Shown one piece after another: positions 45,618 through 53,390 of a stretch of DNA of 64,000 nucleotides. The DNA is from Anabaena catenula FACHB-362 (GTDB lineage Bacteria; Cyanobacteriota; Cyanobacteriia; Cyanobacteriales; Nostocaceae): positions 58,098-122,097 of the forward strand of contig NZ_JACJTQ010000016.1 in NCBI RefSeq assembly GCF_014698735.1. The letters are read 5' to 3'. The notes below the pieces were generated by a model. That model saw nothing but the letters and a program-made list of their open reading frames with translations. It ran no database searches and was not told the origin of the DNA. Both the position numbers and the translations under genes were made by a program. Numbering within the stretch: position 1 is the first letter of the stretch; every line of letters begins with the position of its first letter.

Positions 45618-45635
45618 AGTAAGAAAATTCTTACT
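45618..45635. promoter_or_regulatory. Palindromic operator candidate before the AbrB/VapC pair
   Basis: AGTAAGAA-AA-TTCTTACT has perfect 8-bp arms and ends 13 bp before the antitoxin start codon. AbrB/MazE-type antitoxins normally autoregulate by binding such palindromes; binding here is inferred. Confidence 0.55.
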
Positions 45636-45648
45636 TGAGAGTAATAAC

Positions 45649-45879
45649 ATGAGAATTACATCCAAAGGACAAGTAACTATTCCCGTAGAAATACGAGAGC
45701 AATTAGGACTTACACCCAACACAGAAGTAGAATTTGAAGTCATCGGAGATGCAGTTTACGTAAAAAAAACCAAAGCGAAACCCACCTCTGGTAAAACTCT
45801 GATAGAAAAAATGCGAGGTAAAGCCACAGTCAAAATGACAACTGATGAAATAATGGCACTAACGAGACAAGACGAATGA
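45649..45879 (+). CDS. AbrB/MazE-type antitoxin (SpoVT-AbrB domain)
   Basis: 76 residues. The N-terminal swapped-hairpin DNA-binding domain MRITSKGQVTIPVEIREQLG, then TEVEFEVIGDAVYVKK, is the canonical SpoVT/AbrB fold. The C-terminal tail (about 45-76) should wrap the toxin. It overlaps the PIN-domain gene by 4 bp (ATGA), the classic antitoxin-then-toxin order. A palindrome sits just upstream. Confidence 0.92.
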   Translation: MRITSKGQVTIPVEIREQLGLTPNTEVEFEVIGDAVYVKKTKAKPTSGKTLIEKMRGKATVKMTTDEIMALTRQDE

Positions 45880-46286
45880 AGGAAATACTGGTTGATAGCA
45901 ATATAATCCTTGATATTGTCACAGAAGATGCAAATTGGTTTGATTGGTCGGCTAATAAGTTAACTGAATATGCTGAAAAGACAAAACTTAACATTAATCC
46001 CATTATCTATGCCGAAGTCTCAATTGGTTTTAAAAAGATAGAAGAACTAGAAGCCATTTTACCTATAAAATTTTTTCACCGTTTAGACCTTCCTTGGGAA
46101 GCAGCATTTTTAGCAGGGAAATGTTTTACAAAATATCGTCAACAAGGTGGAACTAAACAATCTCCTTTACCTGACTTCTACATAGGCGCTCATGCAGCCG
46201 TTACAAACATGATACTTTTAACTAGAGATGTCAATCGCTACCGTACTTATTTTCCCACTGTAGAACTAATAGTTCCAGAATCTTGA
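45876..46286 (+). CDS. PIN-domain toxin (VapC-like RNase)
   Basis: 136 residues. The four acidic metal ligands of PIN nucleases can be placed at Asp7 (LVDSNIILD), Glu47 (YAEVSIGF), Asp100 (LPDFYIGAHA) and Asp118 (LLTRDVNRY). The protein would cleave RNA when freed from its antitoxin. It is translationally coupled to the AbrB-type antitoxin. No sign of damage. Confidence 0.92.
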   Translation: MKEILVDSNIILDIVTEDANWFDWSANKLTEYAEKTKLNINPIIYAEVSIGFKKIEELEAILPIKFFHRLDLPWEAAFLAGKCFTKYRQQGGTKQSPLPDFYIGAHAAVTNMILLTRDVNRYRTYFPTVELIVPES

Positions 46287-46589
46287 TACATCGATACAGT
46301 GATATCATTATAAGTAAAATTTAAAATATTCAATGAATATACTCTATACATACATTTTTAATATTCTCAATTGGACAACGCGCCCAGTTGAGTATTGCAC
46401 CCCGTTGCCCGAAAGCGTTACGCTTCTTAATTGGTGATGACTCTCTAAATTGAACTAACGTAAATTGTAGAGAACAGGCAAGAGGCAAGAGGGAATAATT
46501 AAAAATTACCCATTACCTCCTATTATTTGAAAACCTAAAAATTAAAAATTAATTATTCTTTTAATTTTTAATTCTTAATTTTTAATTTT
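46287..46589. other. Intergenic repeat-rich gap
   Basis: About 300 bp between the toxin gene and pyk, which converge. It includes CCGTTGCCCGAAAGCGTTACG text, a TACCCATTACC unit, and from about 46535 a run of AAAAATTAAAAATTAA followed by TTTTAATTTTTAATTC. The last two can pair into an AT-rich hairpin after pyk. Confidence 0.5.
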
Positions 46590-48371
46590 CTACGTTCCCA
46601 CAGCCCCAGAGTAAACTAAACCCCGTTGCATATCCAAAGTCAAAATCGCCCCATCTTTAATTACCTTTGTCGCTTCCTTCACACCCACAATGACAGGTAC
46701 ACCAAGACGTAAACCAATGACAGCAGCGTGACTTGTGAGACTTTCCTCTTCAGTAATAATCCCCCCAGCTTTGCGAATTGCTTCCACAAAATCAACACCA
46801 GTGCGGGATGCCACCAAAATATCTCCAGAGTTAAAGTTACTTGCATCCATAGCAGTATGAACTACCCTAGCGCGTCCACTGACTGAACCTTGTCCTAGAC
46901 CAATTCCCTGACCTAGTACAGCAGTCACCACTTCCACCTTAATCAAGTCTGTTGACCCAGAAACCCCCTGAAGTGTACCAGCAGTCATCACCACCAAATC
47001 ACCTTCAGTTAAGAGGTTTTTTTCCTGAGCAACATTTATAGCTGCTTGGAATGTCTGACCAGTGGAAGGTAGTTCTAGCACTAATAGGGGTTTTACTCCC
47101 CAGACCATTTGCAACTGTCGCGCTACATTTACATGAGGTGTAATGGCTAAAATTGGCGTTTTGGGACGGAATTTAGAAACGTTGCGGGCTGTAGCACCGG
47201 TTTGTGTCAAAGTCATAATTGCTGCTGCGCCCAAATTCTCAGCAATTTGACCAACAGCTTGACTGATAGCATTAGGAATAGAACGCCGATTATCTCGTGA
47301 CTGACGGGAGTTGGAGTTTAGGGTTTCTTCCTGTTCAATGCGTTCAGCAATTCTGGCCATGGTGGCTACTGCTTCCACGGGGAAACTACCAACAGCAGTT
47401 TCATTAGAAAGCATTACCGCGTCTGTACCGTCTAAAATCGCGTTGGCCACATCGGAGACTTCCGCACGGGTAGGACGGGGGTTGCTGACCATGCTATCTA
47501 GCATTTGGGTAGCGGTAATGATGGGAATACCCAAGCGGTTGGCTGTAGCAATCAAGCGTTTTTGCAGTATGGGTACATCTTCTGCTGGCAATTCTACCCC
47601 TAAGTCACCTCTAGCAACCATCACACCATCACACAAAGACAGAACTGCTTCCATTTGTTCAATGGCTTCGTGCTTTTCGATTTTGGCAACTACAGGGACA
47701 TTTTTGCCGGTACTGGAAATTAGCTCTTTAATTTCGATAATATCCTGAGGGTTACGGACAAAGGAAAGCGCTACCCAGTCTACACCTTGGTCTAGACCAA
47801 ACATCAGATCCTCGCGGTCTTTGTCGGTCATAGCCTTAATTGATAAGTAAACTCCCGGAAAGTTTACACCTTTGTTGTTAGAAAGTTTACCAGGTACAGT
47901 AATGCAACAATGCAAATCGCCTTTTTCCTGGTTAATGCCTTCTACGACCATTTCCACTCGTCCATCATCGAGGAGGATTTTGGCACCGACGGGGACTTCA
48001 TCGGCTAAATAATCGTAGGTAACGCAACTGATTTCTTGGGTTCCTACAACTGGACGATTTGTTAAAGTAAAGCGATCGCCCTTCGCCAAAATTATAGAAC
48101 CATTTTCAAACTTACCCAAGCGAATTTTTGGCCCTTGCAAATCTTGGAGAATTGCTACCGGTCTATTGAGTTCAAAAGCAGTTTGCCGAATTAGGCGAAT
48201 ACTACGCTGATGGTCAGCATGAGTTCCGTGGGAGAAGTTTAGCCGCAGTGTTGTTGCACCCGCTTCAATAATTGCCTTCAGCATTTCTGGACTGCTGGTA
48301 GCAGGCCCAATAGTAGCAACAATTTTGGTTCGGCGCAGAGAATCTCTTAATTGCATAGGGGCTGATTTCAA
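46590..48371 (-). CDS. pyk: Pyruvate kinase with C-terminal PEP-utilising domain
   Basis: 593 residues. The core has RRTKIVATIGPATSSPE at the N-terminus, the active-site block VVAKIEKHEAIEQMEAVLS, GVMVARGDLGVE and TRAEVSDVANAILDGTDAVM. After the allosteric domain comes an extra segment (about 485-593) with SGDILVASRTGVDFVEAIRK and EEESLTSHAAVIGLRLGVP. This is the phosphohistidine swivel domain of PEP-utilising enzymes, including its TSHAA histidine. Such an appended domain is known in cyanobacterial and Bacillus pyruvate kinases. The reaction is PEP plus ADP to pyruvate plus ATP. Confidence 0.95.
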   Translation of the reverse strand: MKSAPMQLRDSLRRTKIVATIGPATSSPEMLKAIIEAGATTLRLNFSHGTHADHQRSIRLIRQTAFELNRPVAILQDLQGPKIRLGKFENGSIILAKGDRFTLTNRPVVGTQEISCVTYDYLADEVPVGAKILLDDGRVEMVVEGINQEKGDLHCCITVPGKLSNNKGVNFPGVYLSIKAMTDKDREDLMFGLDQGVDWVALSFVRNPQDIIEIKELISSTGKNVPVVAKIEKHEAIEQMEAVLSLCDGVMVARGDLGVELPAEDVPILQKRLIATANRLGIPIITATQMLDSMVSNPRPTRAEVSDVANAILDGTDAVMLSNETAVGSFPVEAVATMARIAERIEQEETLNSNSRQSRDNRRSIPNAISQAVGQIAENLGAAAIMTLTQTGATARNVSKFRPKTPILAITPHVNVARQLQMVWGVKPLLVLELPSTGQTFQAAINVAQEKNLLTEGDLVVMTAGTLQGVSGSTDLIKVEVVTAVLGQGIGLGQGSVSGRARVVHTAMDASNFNSGDILVASRTGVDFVEAIRKAGGIITEEESLTSHAAVIGLRLGVPVIVGVKEATKVIKDGAILTLDMQRGLVYSGAVGT

Positions 48372-48716
48372 AATAATCTATCTGGGAAGTAATCGTATAG
48401 TAAGCGGCATCTCCTTTTCAGTCACTGCTATATCAATGATGTCAGCAGTTAGAGAAGGAATCAGCGGGATAGACTAGACATAGTACACCAATCTTATCTG
48501 CATCCTTCTTAAGGGAGATTTTTGCCATTCAAGCATTAGCACTGGTCAAACTTTACCCGTCAGCAAATACTTAAGTCTAGTCTGGAATCATAACGCCATT
48601 CATCCGCTCATCAGCAAAGACAGCAGATAAATCTTGCCATACAAAGCTTTATATAACTTTACTCTTTACTAAGAATTGTTGTATATTCGTAATATTTGAT
48701 AAAGAAGGAGTTAGTA
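48372..48716. other. Divergent promoter region of pyk and crtR
   Basis: About 345 bp shared by two divergent genes. A clear AGGAG (48706-48710) lies 6 bases before ATG 48717 and decides the crtR start. I see no heptamer array. A GTCACTGCTATATCAATGAT stretch and AT-rich blocks may hold the promoters but no box is certain. Confidence 0.45.
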
Positions 48717-49598
48717 ATGCTCACGTCGGAGGCACAAAAGCCACTGACAATCCCACCCAAAGAACTTTTAGCACCTCCTGGTGATTTTAATCCCACGCTA
48801 CTGCTGTTTTTTGTAGTGGTGACAATGTTGGTGTTATCTAACTTTGGTTATTGGGTTTGGGAATGGCCACATTGGCTATGCTTTAGCATTAACACTCTGG
48901 CCTTGCATTGTTCTGGGACAATAATTCACGATGCTTGTCACCAGTCAGCCCATCGCAACCGTGTGATTAATGCCATGTTAGGGCATTGTAGTGCCTTAAT
49001 TTTAGCTTTTGCTTTTCCAGTTTTTACACGGGTACATTTGCAGCATCATGGTAATGTGAATCATCCTCAAGATGACCCTGATCATTATGTCTCTACAGGT
49101 GGTCCATTGTGGTTGATTGCAGTCAGATTTTTATACCATGAGGTATTTTTCTTTCAACGGCAATTGTGGCGCAAATATGAGTTACTGGAATGGTTTATTA
49201 GCCGTTTAATTGTCATTACTATTGTTTATATTTCTGTCCAATATCACTTTTTGGGCTATATTCTCAATTTTTGGTTTATTCCGGCGTTCTTGGTAGGAAT
49301 TGCTTTGGGGTTATTTTTTGATTATTTACCCCATCGTCCCTTTGTGGAGCGAAGTCGCTGGAAAAATGCCCGCGTCTATCCTGGTAAAGTTCTCAATATC
49401 CTGATTTTGGGGCAGAATTACCATTTAGTTCATCATTTGTGGCCTTCGATTCCTTGGTATAATTACCAGCCGGCTTATTATTTGATGAAGCCGTTATTGG
49501 ATGAAAAGGGTAGTCCGCAAACTTCAGGATTGTTGCAGAAAAAGGACTTTTTTGAGTTCTTGTATGATGTTTTCATAGGTATTCATTTTCACCACTAA
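48717..49598 (+). CDS. crtR: Beta-carotene hydroxylase CrtR
   Basis: 293 residues. CrtR adds 3-hydroxyl groups to beta-ionone rings, making zeaxanthin and related carotenoids. It is a membrane di-iron enzyme of the fatty-acid-desaturase type with the three histidine boxes HDACHQSAH (71-79), HLQHHGNVNH (107-116) and HLVHHLWP near 240. The sequence GDFNPTLLLFFVVVTM and DDPDHYVSTGGP match CrtR rather than CrtW or desaturases. The AGGAG before ATG 48717 favours this start over the TTG/ATG 21 bp upstream. Confidence 0.9.
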   Translation: MLTSEAQKPLTIPPKELLAPPGDFNPTLLLFFVVVTMLVLSNFGYWVWEWPHWLCFSINTLALHCSGTIIHDACHQSAHRNRVINAMLGHCSALILAFAFPVFTRVHLQHHGNVNHPQDDPDHYVSTGGPLWLIAVRFLYHEVFFFQRQLWRKYELLEWFISRLIVITIVYISVQYHFLGYILNFWFIPAFLVGIALGLFFDYLPHRPFVERSRWKNARVYPGKVLNILILGQNYHLVHHLWPSIPWYNYQPAYYLMKPLLDEKGSPQTSGLLQKKDFFEFLYDVFIGIHFHH

Positions 49599-49609
49599 TT
49601 TGTTGAAAA

Positions 49610-49633
49610 AGAGACGTTTTCTGGAACGTCTCT
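49610..49633. repeat. AGAGACGTT/AACGTCTCT palindrome after crtR
   Basis: A perfect 9-bp stem with a 6-nt loop, 12 bp after the crtR stop. It belongs to the GAGACGTTCC palindrome type widespread in cyanobacteria. No T-run follows, so termination is possible but not shown. Confidence 0.7.
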
Positions 49634-49652
49634 ACAAGGTGTAAATCCTTCT

Positions 49653-49888
49653 TTATGCTGCATTACAAACTGTCGGTTTTGGAAGTGCATCACCCGCAGC
49701 TTCGTAAGCAATAATTAGAGAGTCTAAGGCTTCAATTCCATTCGTTACTGCTAACTTGTAAGTATCTCCATGAGTGCGCCATTTTTGTCCAGGGAAATCA
49801 GGGAATCCTACTAAGAAGCAATTATCTTCCTCAGACCATTGAACTCAGACCATTGAATTATCATTTGGTACTTGAGTTTACTTATCAT
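49653..49888 (-). pseudogene. hicB antitoxin pseudogene, frameshifted by a 14-bp tandem duplication
   Basis: Read on the minus strand, the frame from ATG (49886-49888) gives MISKLKYQMIIQWSE, the start of a HicB domain. It then meets a second copy of TTCAATGGTCTGAG and goes out of frame. Removing one copy (49830-49843 or 49844-49857) restores EEDNCFLVGFPDFPGQ, HGDTYKLAVTNGIEALDSLI and an ending EAAGDALPKPTVCNAA: a 73-residue HicB-type antitoxin of normal length. No hicA-like toxin gene is visible within several hundred bases, so the antitoxin was probably already orphaned. Confidence 0.85.
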
Positions 49889-49952
49889 TCAAAAAATGCC
49901 TAGTATACATTTTTGAGACTGCACTTGCACTAGATGATATCGTCTAGAATTA

Positions 49953-50591
49953 TTATGCTTGATTTTCCAAATTTGCAAGTTTGCGATTCAAAATTTCTTC
50001 AGATTTTTCCAGGATCATTTTCCGATCAGGATCATCTTGCCATTGAAAATACATACTTTTAGTAATAGAGTCGTTAGAAAAAAATTCTATGCCTTTCTCA
50101 TTATGAAGATTATCTGGATAATCCCAAATAAAATTTATACCTTCTAAATCTTCACGTTTCCAGCTTAAATTTGGTGTTTTATTTACTTGGGCTTTATAAT
50201 GTCTAACAGTAAAGTCAATTATTTCAAACTTTCCATCATCTTTTCGTGGCAGTGGTCCAGCAATCCAGCAATGGTAGTTGTTCTGATCAAAACCATCCCC
50301 TTTATACTCAAAAAATGATAATGGATCAGTCATTATTTTAAAACCTCCTGCTTGCAGTGCATATACTCTGTCATCACATTTCATTTCTAAAACTTTTGTA
50401 CAAACATCAGCCCCTAAAGCTGCATAGTAAAAACATGATCCTTCCAGGATATCTGTATAAACTGCATTACCAAGCTTTACTATTTTCTTGAGTTCATCAC
50501 GAAACTCTGATAACGTCTCATGTACAGTTTCAGCAATTGCCTCTTTCTCTAGATCGCTAATTACCTGATTGTTTAAAGGTGTCATTTTCAA
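49953..50591 (-). CDS. Unknown protein with a possible Cys-His-Asp (papain-like) triad
   Basis: 212 residues, no signal peptide or membrane segment. I do not recognise a named family. After a helical N-terminus (about 8-40), the pattern ILEGSCFYYAALGADV (Cys53), then QNNYHCWIAGPL (His107) and KFEIIDFTVRHYKAQ (Asp126), has the order and spacing of the Cys-His-Asp triad in transglutaminase-like, NlpC-like or arylamine-acetyltransferase folds. The start is TTG at 50591, or ATG at 50585. It lies between a hicB pseudogene and an AbiE toxin-antitoxin pair. An enzymatic role is inference from the motif only. Confidence 0.6.
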   Translation of the reverse strand: MKMTPLNNQVISDLEKEAIAETVHETLSEFRDELKKIVKLGNAVYTDILEGSCFYYAALGADVCTKVLEMKCDDRVYALQAGGFKIMTDPLSFFEYKGDGFDQNNYHCWIAGPLPRKDDGKFEIIDFTVRHYKAQVNKTPNLSWKREDLEGINFIWDYPDNLHNEKGIEFFSNDSITKSMYFQWQDDPDRKMILEKSEEILNRKLANLENQA

Positions 50592-50922
50592 TAATTAATA
50601 AAGAACAAGTGCGATCACCTGATTTTGTAATTCAGGCACGCGCTGTTAAATAAATATACAAATTATCAAGCTACTGGGACACCGTAAGAATACGTAAAGA
50701 CGCTATTTAAAACAAAATAACCTGTAATTACGTAAACTGTCCAGCATTACCCTTGCAAAATACTTTTTTTACACTGCAAGCTTTTATTACTGAAATGCTT
50801 GATAGGCAATCATATTACCTGAACAAATTTTTGTGATAAAATGTTGGTAAATAGCAACAACTATCCACACTTCGCCACAAAGCTAAAAAAAGTTACACAA
50901 CAGGTACATAAACTATGTAATT
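50592..50922. other. Divergent intergenic region before the AbiE pair
   Basis: About 330 AT-rich bp. It contains GTGCGATCACCTGATTTTG near 50611 and a TACATA-AAC-TATGTA palindrome at 50905-50919, touching the antitoxin start. No gene is seen. Confidence 0.45.
50905..50919. promoter_or_regulatory. TACATA/TATGTA inverted repeat at the AbiEi start
   Basis: A 6-bp-arm inverted repeat ends 3 bp before the AbiEi ATG. AbiEi antitoxins repress their own operon by binding inverted repeats upstream; this site is a candidate only. Confidence 0.4.
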
Positions 50923-51519
50923 ATGTCGAAAACAGATAAAATACTGAATTACGCTGCTCAAACTGGTGTAATTAGAGCAAAAGACATTGCAGCGAAAGGT
51001 ATTCACAGAGAGTATTTGAAACGCCTGGAAAACCAAGGAATACTTGTACGTTCTGCTCGTGGTATTTACACCTTGGCAGATGCAGAAATTACAGCAAATC
51101 ACACCCTAGTAGAAGTAGCTAAAAGAGTTCCTAATGGAGTAGTTTGTCTTCTATCTGCACTAAGTTTTTATCAGCTAACTACACAAACACCTTTTGAAGT
51201 TTGGCTGGCAATTCCTCAAAAATCTCGTCCTCCTAAAGATCATCTTCTACCACTAAGAATCGTTTATATGTCTGGTAAATCTCTAGAAGAGGGAATTGAA
51301 GAACATATCATAGAAGGCGTGCCAGTTAGTATATATTCTTTGCCTAAAACAATTGCTGATTGTTTTAAATTTCGTAACAAAATTGGTCTTGATGTTGCTT
51401 TGGAAGCATTGCGCGAATGTTTGCAAAAAAGAAAATGCTCAATGGACGAAATATGGCATTATGCCAAAATTTGCCGAGTACATAATGTAATGCGTCCTTA
51501 TCTAGAATCACTCACATGA
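50923..51519 (+). CDS. abiEi: AbiEi-type antitoxin / transcriptional repressor
   Basis: 198 residues. The N-terminal winged-helix domain (ILNYAAQTGVIRAKDIAAKG, REYLKRLENQGILVRSARGI) is followed by the AbiEi C-terminal pattern VCLLSALSFYQLTTQTP, VWLAIPQKSRPPK and SIYSLPKTIADCFKFRNKIG. It is the antitoxin of a type IV toxin-antitoxin system first described as phage abortive infection AbiE. It overlaps the toxin gene by 4 bp. The toxin partner is intact. Confidence 0.9.
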   Translation: MSKTDKILNYAAQTGVIRAKDIAAKGIHREYLKRLENQGILVRSARGIYTLADAEITANHTLVEVAKRVPNGVVCLLSALSFYQLTTQTPFEVWLAIPQKSRPPKDHLLPLRIVYMSGKSLEEGIEEHIIEGVPVSIYSLPKTIADCFKFRNKIGLDVALEALRECLQKRKCSMDEIWHYAKICRVHNVMRPYLESLT

Positions 51520-52445
51520 TATCGAAAAAGCCTATTAATATCGCAGCATCTATCCAAGCTAAATTATTGACTTTAGCTAAAAAAAGAGGTGAAGATTATA
51601 ACTATTTATTGACGCGCTACTTTGGAGAAAGGCTACTATACAGGCTCAGTCAATCTCCATATCAAAAACAGTATATTTTGAAAGGTGCTACTCTCTTCAA
51701 GGTGTGGAATGGAGAACCTCACAGAGCAACAAAAGATTTAGATTTACTGTGTTTTGGCAATAATGAAATTGAATATTTAGTAAATGTTTATCAAGAAGTT
51801 TGTGCAATTCACTGTGAAGAAGATGGAATTATCTTTTTACCAGAGTCAGTTAAAGGAGAATTAATCAAAGAAGATCAGGAGTATGAAGGAGTCAGAATTA
51901 AATTAAAAGGACAATTAGTTAAAATTGAAATTAGTATTCAAGTAGATATAGGATTTGGTGATGCTGTTACACCAGATGCTGAAGAAGTAGAAATAGAACC
52001 TATTTTAAATACACCAAAACCACGTTTACGAATATATCCTCGTGAAACAGTAGTTGCTGAAAAGTTTCAAGCAATGGTTTCTCTGGGGATAAGAAATAGT
52101 CGGATCAAAGATTTTTATGATATTTGGTTTCTTTGTCAGAATTTTGAATTTCAAGGAGACTTACTTAGTCAAGCATTCATCAACACTTTTCAGAGACGAA
52201 AAACAGAAATACCAGTCAAAGAACCTTTAGCTTTAACTGAAGAGTTTGCTAATGATTCGGATAAGCAAAAACAGTGGCAAGCGTTTAAAAATAAATTGAA
52301 AATAGTAGATACACCGAATTCATTTGGTGAATTAATTAACGAAATTAAAGATTTTATTATGCCACCTTGCCTAGCTGCTGCTGAAAATGAAACCTTTGAC
52401 AAATTATGGAATACATCGGGAAAGTGGGAAGATGCAAATAATTGA
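51516..52445 (+). CDS. abiEii: AbiEii/AbiGii-type nucleotidyltransferase toxin
   Basis: 309 residues. The nucleotidyltransferase-like core is visible as ILKGATLFKVWNGEPHRATK followed by DLDLLCFG (Asp74, Asp76), with VKIEISIQVDIGFGDAVTP and PRLRIYPRETVVAEKFQAMV further on and KDFYDIWFL near 190. These are the standard AbiEii motifs. Such toxins are thought to transfer nucleotides to tRNA or another target and stop growth unless the AbiEi gene silences them. The C-terminal helical domain is complete. Start codon overlaps abiEi by 4 bp. Confidence 0.9.
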   Translation: MISKKPINIAASIQAKLLTLAKKRGEDYNYLLTRYFGERLLYRLSQSPYQKQYILKGATLFKVWNGEPHRATKDLDLLCFGNNEIEYLVNVYQEVCAIHCEEDGIIFLPESVKGELIKEDQEYEGVRIKLKGQLVKIEISIQVDIGFGDAVTPDAEEVEIEPILNTPKPRLRIYPRETVVAEKFQAMVSLGIRNSRIKDFYDIWFLCQNFEFQGDLLSQAFINTFQRRKTEIPVKEPLALTEEFANDSDKQKQWQAFKNKLKIVDTPNSFGELINEIKDFIMPPCLAAAENETFDKLWNTSGKWEDANN

Positions 52446-52454
52446 TTGATTTTA

Positions 52455-52742
52455 TCAAATATCCGTCCCTAAACTCTGCGCGTAAATCACCTCAATATTG
52501 CTACCAAATTGCAATTTATCTAAGGATTCTGTAAAAAACACAAAACCCTTATACGCCGTCACATATTTATATATTTTCGTAAAATAACCTTCACTAGTGA
52601 CAATGACAAGCGGCTCTTCACCTTTGGAGAGAATATTCAAAAAATCCTCTAACTTTACACAAACACCAGTTCCTCGATGAGTGAAAATACTCCCACCAAT
52701 AGCAGCAGGTTGAGCAGCCGCGTCACCATTGTAATAGCTCAT
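52455..52742 (-). CDS. Small soluble protein of unknown function
   Basis: 95 residues, no signal peptide or membrane helix. The mix of strands (GTGVCVKLEDFLNILSKGE, EPLVIVTSEGYFTKIYKYVT, GFVFFTESLDKLQF) suggests a small alpha/beta domain. It is convergent with the abiEii gene, whose stop is only 10 bp away, and precedes aroH on the other side with a 40-bp gap, same strand as aroH. I do not recognise the family, although its regular composition suggests a genuine gene. Confidence 0.6.
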   Translation of the reverse strand: MSYYNGDAAAQPAAIGGSIFTHRGTGVCVKLEDFLNILSKGEEPLVIVTSEGYFTKIYKYVTAYKGFVFFTESLDKLQFGSNIEVIYAQSLGTDI

Positions 52743-52781
52743 TTGGCGCTAATTTTTACATATATTATTGACCTGCTGATT

Positions 52782-53195
52782 TTAAGCTTTTGTCTTAATT
52801 ACTGGCTGTGAAGTTTGTAACGTTTGCGGTAAACCCCAATCTGGGCGCAATTTAGCCGCTTGACGTAAATAAATGTGGTGAATAGGGGCAGAAGTTGGTA
52901 AATAGGCGTGAATTAAAAACCGAACGCAACGCTGTAAGCTGCCCTCAACGTGCATTTGCTGGACATCTAACATAGCCACACTATCCCATAAAGGACGACT
53001 ACGAGCGATCGCAGCGGGGAAAATAACATCTAAGTCTCGTGTGACAGAAAAAGTAACACTCAAAATTGCTGTTGGTTCAAGTTGATTCCGTTCTTCGAGT
53101 TCATCAAGTAATTCTGTCACCGCTTCTCGGATTGCTTCCACTCTATTTTCTGCAACGGTTGTTGCGCCACGAATCGCTCGTATTTGCCATTCCAC
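52782..53195 (-). CDS. aroH: Chorismate mutase, AroH type
   Basis: 137 residues. It rearranges chorismate to prephenate on the route to phenylalanine and tyrosine. The N-terminus MEWQIRAIRGATTVAENRVE has the family Arg (RAIRGATT). SVTFSVTRDLDVIFPAAIAR, then the LDVQQMHVEGSLQRCVRFLI block, are diagnostic for the trimeric AroH fold. The ending HHIYLRQAAKLRPD fits the active-site tail. Start codon ATG is well supported. The next upstream gene, sppA, is on the same strand after a repeat-containing gap. Confidence 0.93.
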   Translation of the reverse strand: MEWQIRAIRGATTVAENRVEAIREAVTELLDELEERNQLEPTAILSVTFSVTRDLDVIFPAAIARSRPLWDSVAMLDVQQMHVEGSLQRCVRFLIHAYLPTSAPIHHIYLRQAAKLRPDWGLPQTLQTSQPVIKTKA

Positions 53196-53212
53196 TTCTA
53201 AAATCCTCCTTT

Positions 53213-53248
53213 ATTTAGTCATTGGTCATTAGTCATTAGTCATTAGTA
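53213..53248 (+). repeat. TTAGTCA heptamer repeat
   Basis: Four to five units of TTAGTCA/TTGGTCA between aroH and sppA, followed by AATTTTTAATTGTTAATTTT text at about 53332-53352. Confidence 0.8.
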
Positions 53249-53390
53249 CAAAGACTATTAACTAGTGCAGCATAGAGTAACTCAAACAACAATTAAAAAT
53301 TACTGAAAAGCTAGTGTCATCTGCTTTTTTAATTTTTAATTGTTAATTTTTAATTCCCCCCTGGGGTACTAGTGACTATTGACAATTTAT

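Noticed and set aside
46400..46440. GCCCGAAAGCGTTACGCTTC as a terminator for vapC
   Set aside because: The stem is short and imperfect, lacks a T-run, and resembles a dispersed repeat found in many cyanobacterial gaps.
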